Notes under the pieces: generated by a model
Database searches by the model: none
What the model was told of the DNA's origin: nothing
What the model saw: only the letters and a program-made list of their open reading frames with translations
In this document: positions 24,489 through 32,126 of the stretch, in pieces
Numbering within the stretch: the stretch's first letter is position 1
Layout: every line of letters starts with the position of its first letter
Program-made: the position numbers and the translations under genes
Origin: CAZWMK01 sp964635065
GTDB lineage: Bacteria; Pseudomonadota; Alphaproteobacteria; Sphingomonadales; Sphingomonadaceae
Direction: 5' to 3'
Length of the DNA stretch: 32,126 nucleotides
NCBI GenBank assembly: GCA_964635065.1
Contig: CAZWMK010000011.1
Location: forward strand, 1-32,126

Positions 24489-26531
24489 ATGACGAACATG
24501 CGCAATACTCTATTCATGGCAACGACCGCTTTTGCTGGTCTGGCCCTTGGTGGCCTGCTGATCGGCGATGCGCTGAACGCGGCGCAAGCCGAAGCACCGG
24601 TTGCCGCACAGCCCCCCTTCTCCGCCACCCCGGCCTTTACCGCAGCTCAGGTCAAAGCGGGCGAAAAAGTCTATCATGCCGAATGCCGCAGTTGTCATGG
24701 TGGCGGGCTCGAAGGTGGCGCCGGTCCCGCGCTGGCCGGGCAGCATTTCATGGAACTCTGGGCGGCAGGCCGCAAGACGGTCGACGATCTGCGCTACATC
24801 ATGAAGTCGATGATGCCGCTACAAGCGCCCGGCAGCCTGACCGACGAGCAGTATATCGATCTCACGGCCTTTCTGCTGTCGCGCAACGGTTATCGCGCGG
24901 GTCCGGTCCGCATGGATGCCTCGACGATGAATGTCCGCCTTGTCGCCCCCGGCGCACCGCTGGCCGAGGTCAGGAAAGATGTCGTCGTCCCGACTACGCC
25001 TGAAAAGGTCGAAAAAGCGACAAGCGCATTGCCCGGAGACGCCGAAATCCTTGCCGCCGACGACAGTGTCTGGCTGATGTACAATAAGAGTCTTGATGGT
25101 CAGCGTTATTCGAAACTGAAACAGATCAACGCGAAAAACGCAAAATCACTTGCGCCAGTCTGCGCGTTTCAGGCGGGTGAAATCGCGGCCTTCCAGGCCA
25201 GCCCTGTCGTTTACGACGGCATGATGTATATCACCACGCCCTACACGACCTTTGCGATTGATCCGGCGACGTGCACCAAAATCTGGGAACACAGCTATCC
25301 CTCCGACCCGTCGACGCCTGTGATCCTCAGCCGCGGCGTGGCGATTTATCAGGGCAAGCTGTTCCGCGTGACACCAAATGGCCATTTCCTTGCCATCGAT
25401 GCGAAAACCGGCAAGGAATTGTGGGACGTGTGGATGGCCGACAAGTCGAAAGGCTATTGGTTGAGCGCTGCCCCCGTTGCCTATGATGGCAAGGTCTTCA
25501 TCGGTACCGCCGGCGCCGATTGGGGTGCGAACGGCTATATCTATGCCTTCGACGTCGAGACGGGCAAACGGATCTGGACGTTCAATGTCATCCCGACCGG
25601 CAACGAACCGGGCGCGGAAACCTGGGAAAAAGGCGCCGAACGCGGCGGCGGTTCGATGTGGTCGACCTTTGCGATCGACCCCAAGGACGGCCTGCTCTAT
25701 GCTGCCGTCGGCAACCCCGCCCCCGATTATGACGGCGCAATGCGGCCGGGTGACAATCTTTACACCAATTCGGTCGTCGCGCTCGATATCAAGACCGGCA
25801 AGCTGAACTGGCATGCCCAGCAGGTGCCGCACGATATCCACGACTGGGATACCGCCGCAGCCCCCGCGCTTTATGAACAGGATGGCCGTCGCTTCATGTC
25901 GGTCGGCAACAAGGGCGGCTGGATCTATATCTACGACCGCGACACCAAAAAGCTGGTCGCACAGACTGCCGTCAGCCCCCACGAAAATATCGATACGCCG
26001 ATGACGACCAAGGGCAAACACCACTGCCCCGGTATCGTCGGCGGCGTGCAGTGGAACGGCACGGCCTATGCGCCGCCGCAAAAGACGCTGTTCGTCAATT
26101 CGGTCCACTGGTGCGGCACCACCCGCCTGACCGAAAGCCGCTATGTCGAAGGCTCGTCCTATTTCGGTGGGGATCATACGTGGGACCCGGTCGAAACGGC
26201 AAAGGGCTGGACACGCGCGCTTGACGCCGCGACCGGGAAAATCCTGTGGTCGCGCGAATCAAAAACGCCGATGCTGGCCGCTATCACCCCAACGGCGGGC
26301 GGCGTCGTGTTTACCGGTGATCTCGACGGTGCGTTTCTGGTGCTCGATGCAAAGACCGGCAACAAGCTCTATGATTTCAACACCGGCGGTGCTGTCGCGG
26401 GCGCTGCTTCGACCTACCTTGTGAACGGCAAGCAATATGTCGCGGTCACATCGGGCAACAGTTCGCGCTCGACGTGGAAAACGCGGGGTGCAGCCACCGT
26501 GTTCGTTTTCGCGCTGCCGGGAAAGAAATAA
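24489..26531 (+). CDS. Secreted PQQ-dependent dehydrogenase with N-terminal cytochrome c domain
   Basis: This 680-residue periplasmic quinohemoprotein has a signal peptide (cleavage near AQA-EAP, about residue 34). A cytochrome c domain follows, with heme motif CRSCH at 66-70 and a Met ligand at 108 or 109, then an eight-bladed PQQ propeller (about 190-680). By comparison with methanol dehydrogenase, W391 stacks on PQQ, N409 (VGNPAP) and D452 are the metal/catalytic residues, and D344 replaces the usual metal-ligand glutamate. D454, two residues after D452, matches the extra aspartate of lanthanide-type enzymes. The vicinal Cys-Cys disulfide of methanol dehydrogenase is absent. Heme N-terminal to PQQ reverses the type II alcohol dehydrogenase order and recalls polyvinyl alcohol dehydrogenase. 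GGGGAAGG precedes the ATG. Confidence 0.92.
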   Translation: MTNMRNTLFMATTAFAGLALGGLLIGDALNAAQAEAPVAAQPPFSATPAFTAAQVKAGEKVYHAECRSCHGGGLEGGAGPALAGQHFMELWAAGRKTVDDLRYIMKSMMPLQAPGSLTDEQYIDLTAFLLSRNGYRAGPVRMDASTMNVRLVAPGAPLAEVRKDVVVPTTPEKVEKATSALPGDAEILAADDSVWLMYNKSLDGQRYSKLKQINAKNAKSLAPVCAFQAGEIAAFQASPVVYDGMMYITTPYTTFAIDPATCTKIWEHSYPSDPSTPVILSRGVAIYQGKLFRVTPNGHFLAIDAKTGKELWDVWMADKSKGYWLSAAPVAYDGKVFIGTAGADWGANGYIYAFDVETGKRIWTFNVIPTGNEPGAETWEKGAERGGGSMWSTFAIDPKDGLLYAAVGNPAPDYDGAMRPGDNLYTNSVVALDIKTGKLNWHAQQVPHDIHDWDTAAAPALYEQDGRRFMSVGNKGGWIYIYDRDTKKLVAQTAVSPHENIDTPMTTKGKHHCPGIVGGVQWNGTAYAPPQKTLFVNSVHWCGTTRLTESRYVEGSSYFGGDHTWDPVETAKGWTRALDAATGKILWSRESKTPMLAAITPTAGGVVFTGDLDGAFLVLDAKTGNKLYDFNTGGAVAGAASTYLVNGKQYVAVTSGNSSRSTWKTRGAATVFVFALPGKK

Positions 26532-26535
26532 ACCG

Positions 26536-27180
26536 ATGCGTGCACTTGCCCGCATGCTGCTGCCATGCCTCCTGGCTGGCAGCGCCAGCACTGCCCATGC
26601 CGTCATCCTCGCGCCCGCACCCGCCGATATCGCGGCGGCTGCGCGCGAAGGCGTCGGACTGTTCAAGGCGGGCGAAGGCTATCGCCTCAAGGATTATGTC
26701 ATCTACGAAGTGCGCGACGCCCGCACCATCGATCCGGCCGATGGCAGTGTCGATGCCATTGTCTTTGCCACACCTTATGAACGCACGCGGCATGCCGCGT
26801 TTCTGGGTGTCTACACGCGCGAGCCCCTGACCCCGGACGCCGCCCGCGCCGAAGCGGGCCTCCCCGACAACTGGGTCAGTTTCATCGTTTTCGCTCATGG
26901 CAATGACCGCGAGGATCAGAACTTCCCAGCCCGCTTTGGCAAGGCGACACTGGAAATCGGCGGACGCATCATTCCGGCAGCGGGCGTGGAACAGTCGGTT
27001 GTGTCTGAATCAACCTATCCGCTTCTGCCCGCAGACAGGGAACGTCATGTTGCCACCATCAGCTATCGTTTCGATCTTGGCGGCGTCAGGCTGGCGGCTG
27101 ATAACAAGGCTATCCTGCGCTTTGTCGATGCACAGGGCAAGGCGCACAGCATCGCCTTTCATACCGGCCGTTATCGCTGA
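26536..27180 (+). CDS. Small secreted protein of unknown function downstream of the PQQ dehydrogenase
   Basis: The 214-residue product has a signal peptide (MRALARMLLPCLLAGSAS, cleavage after AHA). The mature part looks like a mixed beta-rich domain, with segments such as VDAIVFATPYERTRHAAFLGV, WVSFIVFAHGNDREDQNF and HVATISYRFDLGGVRLAADN. I recognise no family. The mature part has no cysteine and no heme or obvious metal motif. The ATG at 26536 is 4 bases after the dehydrogenase stop, and GGGAAAG at the end of that gene may serve as its ribosome-binding site, so it is almost certainly co-expressed. It may be a partner or substrate-handling protein of the dehydrogenase; this is inferred only from position. 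Confidence 0.78.
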   Translation: MRALARMLLPCLLAGSASTAHAVILAPAPADIAAAAREGVGLFKAGEGYRLKDYVIYEVRDARTIDPADGSVDAIVFATPYERTRHAAFLGVYTREPLTPDAARAEAGLPDNWVSFIVFAHGNDREDQNFPARFGKATLEIGGRIIPAAGVEQSVVSESTYPLLPADRERHVATISYRFDLGGVRLAADNKAILRFVDAQGKAHSIAFHTGRYR

Positions 27181-27225
27181 AGCAGGACACTAGCCCCCTT
27201 GTAAAAGGCCCGGTATCGCTGAAGG

Positions 27226-29172
27226 TCAGATTTCGACCTGGCTGCCCAGTTCAACGACGCGATTGGTCGGCAGCTTGAAAAACTCCATCGCCGTTTCCGC
27301 GTTGCGCAGCATCCACGCAAACAGCTTTTCGCGCCACAGCGCCATGCCCGGATTCGATGATGCAAGCAGCGTCTGGCGCGACAGGAAGAAGCTGGTGTCC
27401 ATCATTTTGAACAGGGCGCCGCATTCTTCATTGGACTTCAGGACCGCCGGAATATCGGTTTCCTGCATGAAGCCATAGCGGATGACCATGCGGTAGAAAC
27501 CATCGCCCAGTTCGGCAATGTCCGTCCGCGCCGCCTCGCCGACATAGGGGACGTCATCGATCACCACAGTCAGAATGACAACGCGCTCGTGCAGCACCTT
27601 GTTATGTTTCATGTTGTGCAAAAGCGCATGGGGCACGCCTTCCGGGGTGCTCGTCATGAACACGGCTGTTCCGGGCACGCGCGTTGCCGAATTGGCCGCC
27701 GAACGGATGAAAATCTCGATCGGCATTGCGCTTTCACGCATGCGGACCTGCATCAGCTTGCGGCCTTTCGACCAAGTCGTCAGCAAGGTGAACGCAACAA
27801 GGCCGATGAACAGCGGGAACCAGCCGCCATCGGGCACCTTCGTCAGATTTGCGCCGAAATAGGCGATGTCGACAATGAAGAAGGTGAAGATCAGAACGCC
27901 GGCAAACCACCTGTTCCAGCGCCACATACTGAACAGCACCACGAGCAGCAGGCAGGTATCGATGAACATCGCACCCGTCACGGCAATGCCATAGGCGGCG
28001 GCAAGATTGCTCGACGTCTTGAAGGTGAGCACAAGCAGGATCACCATGACCATCAGCGCCCAGTTGATGCTGGGGATATAGATCTGGCCCGCTGCGCTCG
28101 CGCTGGTGTGCTGGATGCGCAGACGCGGCATGAAGCCAAGCTGGATCGCCTGTTGGGTTACGGAAAAGGCGCCTGAAATCACCGCCTGGCTTGCAATCAC
28201 AGTTGCCATCGTCGCCAGAAGCACGAGCGGCAGGCGGAATTGTTCGGGGGCCAGCATGAAGAAGGGATTGCGGATCGCCAGCTGCTGCGCCTCGGGATCA
28301 AGCGAGAGGATCATGGCGCCCTGGCCCAGATAGTTCAGCATCAATGCGGGCAGGACGAAATAAATCCACGACGCGCGGATCGGTCGGCGGCCGAAATGAC
28401 CCATGTCGGCATAAAGGGCCTCGGCCCCCGTCACCGCCAGCACCACGGAACCAAGGGCAAGAAAGGCAAGCCACTTGTCGGTGATGAAGAATTGCACCGC
28501 ATACCAGGGGTTCAGCGCGCGCACCACATCAGGCTGAGCCACGATGTTGATGATGCCCAAAACGGCAAGCACCGTAAAATAGGTTATCATCACCGGGCCG
28601 AACAAGGCACCGACCTTGGCCGTGCCACGCGCCTGGATCATGAAAAGCCCGACCAGAATCGTGATGGCGATGGGGATGACCAGCGGCTGAAGCCCGGCTT
28701 CGACCACTGTCAGACCCTCGACCGCCGACAATACCGAGATCGCGGGCGTAATCATGCTGTCGCCATAGAAAAGCGCCGTGGCGAATACGCCCAGAAGCAC
28801 GATGCCCGCACTCCATTTCCGGCCGCTGACATTCCGGTTGATCAGCGCCAGCAACGCCAGACTGCCGCCCTCGCCCTTGTTATCGGCGCGCATGATGATC
28901 ATGACATATTTCAGGGTCACGACCAGCATCATCGACCAGAAGATCAGGCTCAGCACACCAAAGATGTGCAACTCGTCAAGTGCCAGCGGATGATGGCCGG
29001 CAAAGGTTTCGCGAAAGGCGTATAGCGGACTGGTGCCGATATCGCCGAAGACAACGCCGATCGCACCCATCGCCAGCTTGGCCATACTGCCCTCGGGCGC
29101 ATGTCCATGGCCCTGACCATGGTTGCTGCCCTGGTTCTTCATGTCCGCGGATGTCGTGACGGTAGCGACCAT
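27226..29172 (-). CDS. kup: Kup-family potassium uptake protein
   Basis: Kup imports K+ with protons across the inner membrane. The 648-residue protein has a short hydrophilic N-terminus with a His/Gly-rich stretch (NHGQGHGHAPEG, about 17-28). The family segment FGDIGTSPLYAFRE follows at about 42-55, then about twelve membrane helices, including GGSLALLALINR and PAISVLSAVEGL. A cytosolic tail of about 170 residues ends VVELGSQVEI. Length and motifs are normal for Kup. The ribosome-binding site is weak. It is convergent with the small secreted protein gene and divergent from the alanine dehydrogenase gene; about 190 bases between the two starts should hold both promoters. Confidence 0.95.
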   Translation of the reverse strand: MVATVTTSADMKNQGSNHGQGHGHAPEGSMAKLAMGAIGVVFGDIGTSPLYAFRETFAGHHPLALDELHIFGVLSLIFWSMMLVVTLKYVMIIMRADNKGEGGSLALLALINRNVSGRKWSAGIVLLGVFATALFYGDSMITPAISVLSAVEGLTVVEAGLQPLVIPIAITILVGLFMIQARGTAKVGALFGPVMITYFTVLAVLGIINIVAQPDVVRALNPWYAVQFFITDKWLAFLALGSVVLAVTGAEALYADMGHFGRRPIRASWIYFVLPALMLNYLGQGAMILSLDPEAQQLAIRNPFFMLAPEQFRLPLVLLATMATVIASQAVISGAFSVTQQAIQLGFMPRLRIQHTSASAAGQIYIPSINWALMVMVILLVLTFKTSSNLAAAYGIAVTGAMFIDTCLLLVVLFSMWRWNRWFAGVLIFTFFIVDIAYFGANLTKVPDGGWFPLFIGLVAFTLLTTWSKGRKLMQVRMRESAMPIEIFIRSAANSATRVPGTAVFMTSTPEGVPHALLHNMKHNKVLHERVVILTVVIDDVPYVGEAARTDIAELGDGFYRMVIRYGFMQETDIPAVLKSNEECGALFKMMDTSFFLSRQTLLASSNPGMALWREKLFAWMLRNAETAMEFFKLPTNRVVELGSQVEI

Positions 29173-29311
29173 ATTCGTGCCACAGGGTCTTCGTCAGCAG
29201 CCCAGAAGGCGGCATTCTCTGTCCCTGAAAGTCCCCCAGGGTTGATACAGGCCACGGCGGTTAGCACGTCTGATCCATCGCCGCAACGGCACGACAATAG
29301 ACCGCATACAA

Positions 29312-29324
29312 GCTGTTCAACAGC
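29312..29324. repeat. Inverted repeat GCTGTT-C-AACAGC upstream of ald
   Basis: This perfect 6-bp inverted repeat with a 1-base centre lies in the 193-base kup/ald intergenic region, followed by TATATT at 29328-29333, a possible -10 element. Alanine dehydrogenase genes are often controlled by Lrp/AsnC-type regulators, but I cannot assign this repeat to one. Nothing else stands out in that gap. Confidence 0.3.
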
Positions 29325-29365
29325 CTGTATATTTTAAGAAACGACTCAATCGGAAAGCTGCAAGA

Positions 29366-30469
29366 ATGCGTATCGGCGTGCCTCGTGAAATCAAGAATAA
29401 CGAATATCGTGTCGGACTGACGCCGCCGGCTGTAGCGGAAATGACTTCGGCAGGACATGCGGTAATCGTTGAAACGCAGGCAGGAGCAGGCATCGATTTC
29501 ACCGACGACGATTATCGCGCCGCCGGGGCCAGCATTGTTGGAACGCCAGCCGATGTGTTCGCACAAGCCGATCTTGTCGTGAAGGTAAAGGAGCCGCAGC
29601 CTGCCGAAATTTCCCTTCTCGAAGCAAGGCACACGCTCTTCACCTATCTTCACCTTGCCGCCGACCGTAGGCAGACCCTCGGCCTCATGGCATCGGGTGC
29701 TACCTGCATCGCCTATGAAACCGTCACGGACGGGCGCGGCGGCCTGCCACTGCTGAAACCCATGTCCGAAGTCGCCGGGCGAATGGCGGTGCAGGTCGGC
29801 GCCCATTATCTTGAAAAGGAACAGGGTGGCCGCGGCATTCTTCTGGGCGGGGTGCCCGGCGTGGCACCGGCGCGGGTTGCCATTTTGGGTGGTGGTGTCG
29901 CGGGCATGAACGCGGCGGAAATTGCGGTCGGCATGCGCGCCGATGTCACCGTCTACGACATCAATAACCAGCGCCTGTCGGAACTCGACATGATGTTCGG
30001 CACGCGCCTGCGGACCGCCTACGCCAGTCGCGCGGCCGTTGCCGCCGCCGTCGCTCGCGCCCATCTCGTCATCGGCGCTGTGCTGGTACCGGGTGCGACC
30101 GCACCCAGGATCGTCAGGCGTAACATGCTGAAAACGATGAAGCGCGGTGCCGTGATCGTCGATATCGCGATCGATCAGGGCGGCTGCATCGAAAGTTCGC
30201 GCCCGACAACGCATGAGGCCCCCGTCTTCGTCGATGAAGGCGTCATCCATTATTGCGTCACCAACATGCCCGGCGCGGTTGCGCGCACATCGACCTTCGC
30301 GCTCAACAACGCCACCATGCCCTTTGTCCTTCAGCTCGCCAATCAGGGCGTGGACGTCGCGCTGGCCGCCGACCCCCATCTCCATGCGGGCCTGAACGTG
30401 CGCGCGGGTGCAATCCATCATCGCGCCGTGGCCGAAGCACTCGACCTGCCATGGGCGGAACGGGTATGA
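29366..30469 (+). CDS. ald: Alanine dehydrogenase
   Basis: This enzyme interconverts L-alanine and pyruvate plus ammonia with NAD in the cytoplasm. The 367-residue protein starts MRIGVPREIKNNEYRVGLTP. The catalytic lysine region is VVKVKEPQ and the histidine is in FTYLHLAAD. The NAD-binding fold is AILGGGVAGMNAAEIAVGM, with the acidic residue in TVYDIN. The conserved MKRGAVIVDIAIDQGGC follows. Length is typical (about 370). The ribosome-binding site is weak. The next gene begins 12 bases after the stop, so a shared message is possible although no functional link is known. Confidence 0.96.
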   Translation: MRIGVPREIKNNEYRVGLTPPAVAEMTSAGHAVIVETQAGAGIDFTDDDYRAAGASIVGTPADVFAQADLVVKVKEPQPAEISLLEARHTLFTYLHLAADRRQTLGLMASGATCIAYETVTDGRGGLPLLKPMSEVAGRMAVQVGAHYLEKEQGGRGILLGGVPGVAPARVAILGGGVAGMNAAEIAVGMRADVTVYDINNQRLSELDMMFGTRLRTAYASRAAVAAAVARAHLVIGAVLVPGATAPRIVRRNMLKTMKRGAVIVDIAIDQGGCIESSRPTTHEAPVFVDEGVIHYCVTNMPGAVARTSTFALNNATMPFVLQLANQGVDVALAADPHLHAGLNVRAGAIHHRAVAEALDLPWAERV

Positions 30470-30481
30470 TGACCTTGCCCC

Positions 30482-31474
30482 ATGGCGCCGTGGCCCGGCA
30501 TAACGTATAGCAGTGCCGTGATCCGAAATACCCACGAACTGGCGACCGAGGTCGTGCCCGCCGACGATGACGGCATCGCCCGCGCCGTTCACCTTTTGCG
30601 TCAGGGGCAGGTCGTCGCCCTGCCGACCGAAACGGTCTATGGCCTTGCCGCCGATGCCCGGAACGGCGAAGCGGTCGCGCGCATCTATGCCGCCAAGGGC
30701 AGGCCCAGCTTCAACCCGCTGATCGTTCATGTCGCCGGGATCGACATGGCCGAACCGCTGGTCCATTTTTCGGCAACCGCCCGTCAGCTCGCCGAACGCT
30801 TCTGGCCGGGACCGCTGACACTGGTGCTGTCGCGCCATCCGCATGCCGATATTTCAAGCCTTGTCACTGCGGGCTTGCCGACGCTGGCCGTGCGCGTGCC
30901 CGCCCACCCGGTGCCGCAACTGGTGCTGAGCCATCTGGGCAGAGGCATTGCAGCACCGTCCGCAAATCCATCGGGCCGCCTGTCACCCACGACAGCGCGC
31001 CACGTGCTGACCGGTCTGCACGGCCGCATTCCGCTGATCGTCGATGGCGGCACCTGCCCGGCAGGCGTCGAATCGACGATTGTGGCGGTTGTTGGCAACC
31101 ATGTCCGGCTCTTGCGTCCCGGCGCCTTGGCCATCGAGGATCTCGGCGTCGAGGTCGACATGGGAGATAGCGCGGAAGCCGCCATTCAGGCGCCCGGCAT
31201 GATGGCCAGTCACTATGCCCCCGCCCAGCCTATCCGTCTTGATGTGGTGACGCCCGCACCCGAAGAATATCATATCGGTTTCGGTCCGGTGGCGGGCCAT
31301 GTCTCTCTTTCGGCAAGCGGCGATCTTGTCGAAGCCGCTGCCCGGCTGTTCGACGTTTTGCACATGGCGCAAGATAGTGGCGCGCCAGCCATCGCGGTCG
31401 CGCCCATCCCCGGCCACGGTCTGGGCCGCGCGCTGAACGACCGCCTCGCCCGCGCAGCCGCGCCACGCGGTTGA
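30482..31474 (+). CDS. L-threonylcarbamoyladenylate synthase (Sua5/YrdC type)
   Basis: This enzyme makes threonylcarbamoyl-AMP from threonine, bicarbonate and ATP, the first step toward t6A in ANN-decoding tRNAs. The YrdC domain (about 20-200) shows LPTETVYGLAADA, AAKGRPSFNPLIVHV, FWPGPLTLVL and APSANPSGRLSPTTARHV. A C-terminal Sua5 domain (about 210-325) follows a PGMMASHYAPAQP linker, so it is the long Sua5 form and not the short TsaC. The start is uncertain: ATG 30482 and GTG 30518 are both in frame, neither has a convincing ribosome-binding site, and the conserved domain begins after both. It is convergent with msrA, 7 bases away. Confidence 0.92.
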   Translation: MAPWPGITYSSAVIRNTHELATEVVPADDDGIARAVHLLRQGQVVALPTETVYGLAADARNGEAVARIYAAKGRPSFNPLIVHVAGIDMAEPLVHFSATARQLAERFWPGPLTLVLSRHPHADISSLVTAGLPTLAVRVPAHPVPQLVLSHLGRGIAAPSANPSGRLSPTTARHVLTGLHGRIPLIVDGGTCPAGVESTIVAVVGNHVRLLRPGALAIEDLGVEVDMGDSAEAAIQAPGMMASHYAPAQPIRLDVVTPAPEEYHIGFGPVAGHVSLSASGDLVEAAARLFDVLHMAQDSGAPAIAVAPIPGHGLGRALNDRLARAAAPRG

Positions 31475-31481
31475 CGACGGT

Positions 31482-32018
31482 TCAGCCTTTCAGGCGGCTG
31501 GCGTATTTCTGACGGAATTTCATAACCTTCGGCGCCACGACATAGCTGCAATAGGGATTGCGGTCGCCAGTGCGGACGAAATATTCCTGATGTTCGTCCT
31601 CGGCGACATACCAGATCGCATCGCCATTTTCGATGGTGGTGACGATGGGCGCGGGCCAGTCGGCCTGCGCGCGGGCAATCGCCGCCTGTGCCGCCGCGAG
31701 CTGATCCGGTCCGTGCGGAAAGATCGCCGAGCGATATTGCGGCCCTACGTCATTGCCCTGCCGATTGAGCGTCGTCGGATCATGGATGTTAAAAAACACG
31801 TCGAGCAGATCATCATAGCTCACGATAGCCGGATCGAAGTGTATCCGCACCGCTTCGGCATGGCCGGTCGTGCCGCTGCACACAGCCCTGTAGGTCGGGT
31901 TCGCGACATGGCCGCCAATATAGCCGCTTTCGACGGCTGCGACGCCCCGCATCTGGTCATAGACCGCCTCCAGACACCAGAAACAGCCCCCGGCCAGCGT
32001 GGCAATCGCAGTCGTCAT
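31482..32018 (-). CDS. msrA: Peptide-methionine (S)-S-oxide reductase
   Basis: MsrA reduces methionine-S-sulfoxide in proteins and protects against oxidation. The 178-residue protein has the active-site motif GGCFWCLEAVYD (catalytic C12), the segments VESGYIGGHVANPTY and GHAEAVRI, and the conserved VGPQYRSAIF. A further Cys near the C-terminus (NPYCSYVVAPKV) can act in disulfide resolution. No signal peptide is present, so it is cytoplasmic. An unrecognised gene ends 12 bases upstream in the same direction, so the two may be co-transcribed. Confidence 0.96.
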   Translation of the reverse strand: MTTAIATLAGGCFWCLEAVYDQMRGVAAVESGYIGGHVANPTYRAVCSGTTGHAEAVRIHFDPAIVSYDDLLDVFFNIHDPTTLNRQGNDVGPQYRSAIFPHGPDQLAAAQAAIARAQADWPAPIVTTIENGDAIWYVAEDEHQEYFVRTGDRNPYCSYVVAPKVMKFRQKYASRLKG

Positions 32019-32030
32019 GGCGTCAGCCCC

Positions 32031-32126
32031 TCAGTCCTTCCAGTTGAGCACAGGCTTGCGCGCCGCCAGCGTTTCGTCAAGGCGGCGGCGCGGGCTGTGC
32101 CACGGCGCGCCCTTGAACGCATCGAC
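32031..32126 (-). CDS. C-terminal end of an unrecognised protein (cut by window edge)
   Basis: Only the last 31 codons are inside the window. The peptide contains DAFKGAPWHSPRRRLDET and ends PVLNWKD before a TGA stop at 32031-32033. The frame is open to the window edge and codon use matches its neighbours. The end is 12 bases from the msrA ATG, which suggests one transcript. It is too short for identification. Confidence 0.55.
   Translation of the reverse strand, partial: VDAFKGAPWHSPRRRLDETLAARKPVLNWKD

Noticed and set aside
27172..27224. 11-bp direct repeat TATCGCTGAAG at 27172-27182 and 27214-27224
   Set aside because: It lies in and just beyond the ends of two convergent genes, has no insertion between the copies that looks mobile, and is short enough to be chance.
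29261..30844. 527-codon minus-strand frame opposite ald and the Sua5-type gene
   Set aside because: It is fully antisense to two clear enzymes and its translation matches no family.

Overview
The window looks like a chromosomal segment of a GC-rich alphaproteobacterium, most likely a member of the Sphingomonadales. The basis is protein-level resemblance (PhaR, RadA, CvpA, an isobutyryl-CoA dehydrogenase, a MlaE/MlaF pair, an L-2-hydroxyglutarate-oxidase-like protein) and an alphaproteobacterial-type LexA box (GTTC-N7-GTTC, read on the minus strand) in front of radA. No database search was possible, so the genus is left open. Genes are packed tightly, with many 1-4 nt stop/start overlaps. I see no rRNA, tRNA, CRISPR array, insertion sequence or prophage, and no gene-free stretch longer than about 200 bases.

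Layout. Positions 1-4165 (minus strand) read radA, cvpA, cysS and the 5' part of cysD: DNA repair, a membrane protein, cysteinyl-tRNA charging and sulfate activation. From 4275 to 8508 (plus strand) is a tightly coupled run: alr, mlaE-like permease, mlaF-like ATPase, an IscU/NifU-type scaffold relative and a CPA2 cation/proton antiporter. An N-formylglutamate amidohydrolase-family gene (8524-9303, minus) separates it from an isobutyryl-CoA dehydrogenase (9404-10549) followed by two small membrane proteins (DUF423 and DUF1294 types). Positions 11258-12942 (minus) are aroK-aroB of the shikimate pathway. Divergent from them is a 46-codon membrane peptide, a roughly 600-residue exported protein of unknown function, a XerD-type recombinase and accA. 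A perfect 14-bp hairpin terminator follows accA.

The phaR repressor (minus) and a short class III-sized PHA-synthase-like hydrolase (plus) diverge around 17605-17673, with a perfect inverted repeat between them. A thioesterase (18691-19125, minus) diverges from the most accessory-looking part, 19217-27180. That block holds an L-2-hydroxyglutarate-oxidase-like flavoprotein, a GMC alcohol oxidoreductase, an aldehyde dehydrogenase, a LacI-family regulator, a secreted PQQ dehydrogenase with an N-terminal cytochrome c domain, and a small secreted protein of unknown function. A perfect 14-bp LacI-type palindrome (TTGAAGCGCTTCAA) lies at the head of this block. The simplest reading is a LacI-controlled oxidative pathway for an alcohol-type substrate, with periplasmic PQQ oxidation followed by cytoplasmic alcohol, aldehyde and hydroxy-acid oxidation. 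The substrate cannot be read from the sequence.

The right end holds kup (minus), alanine dehydrogenase and a Sua5/YrdC-type threonylcarbamoyl-AMP synthase (both plus), msrA (minus) and the last codons of an unrecognised gene (minus) at the edge.
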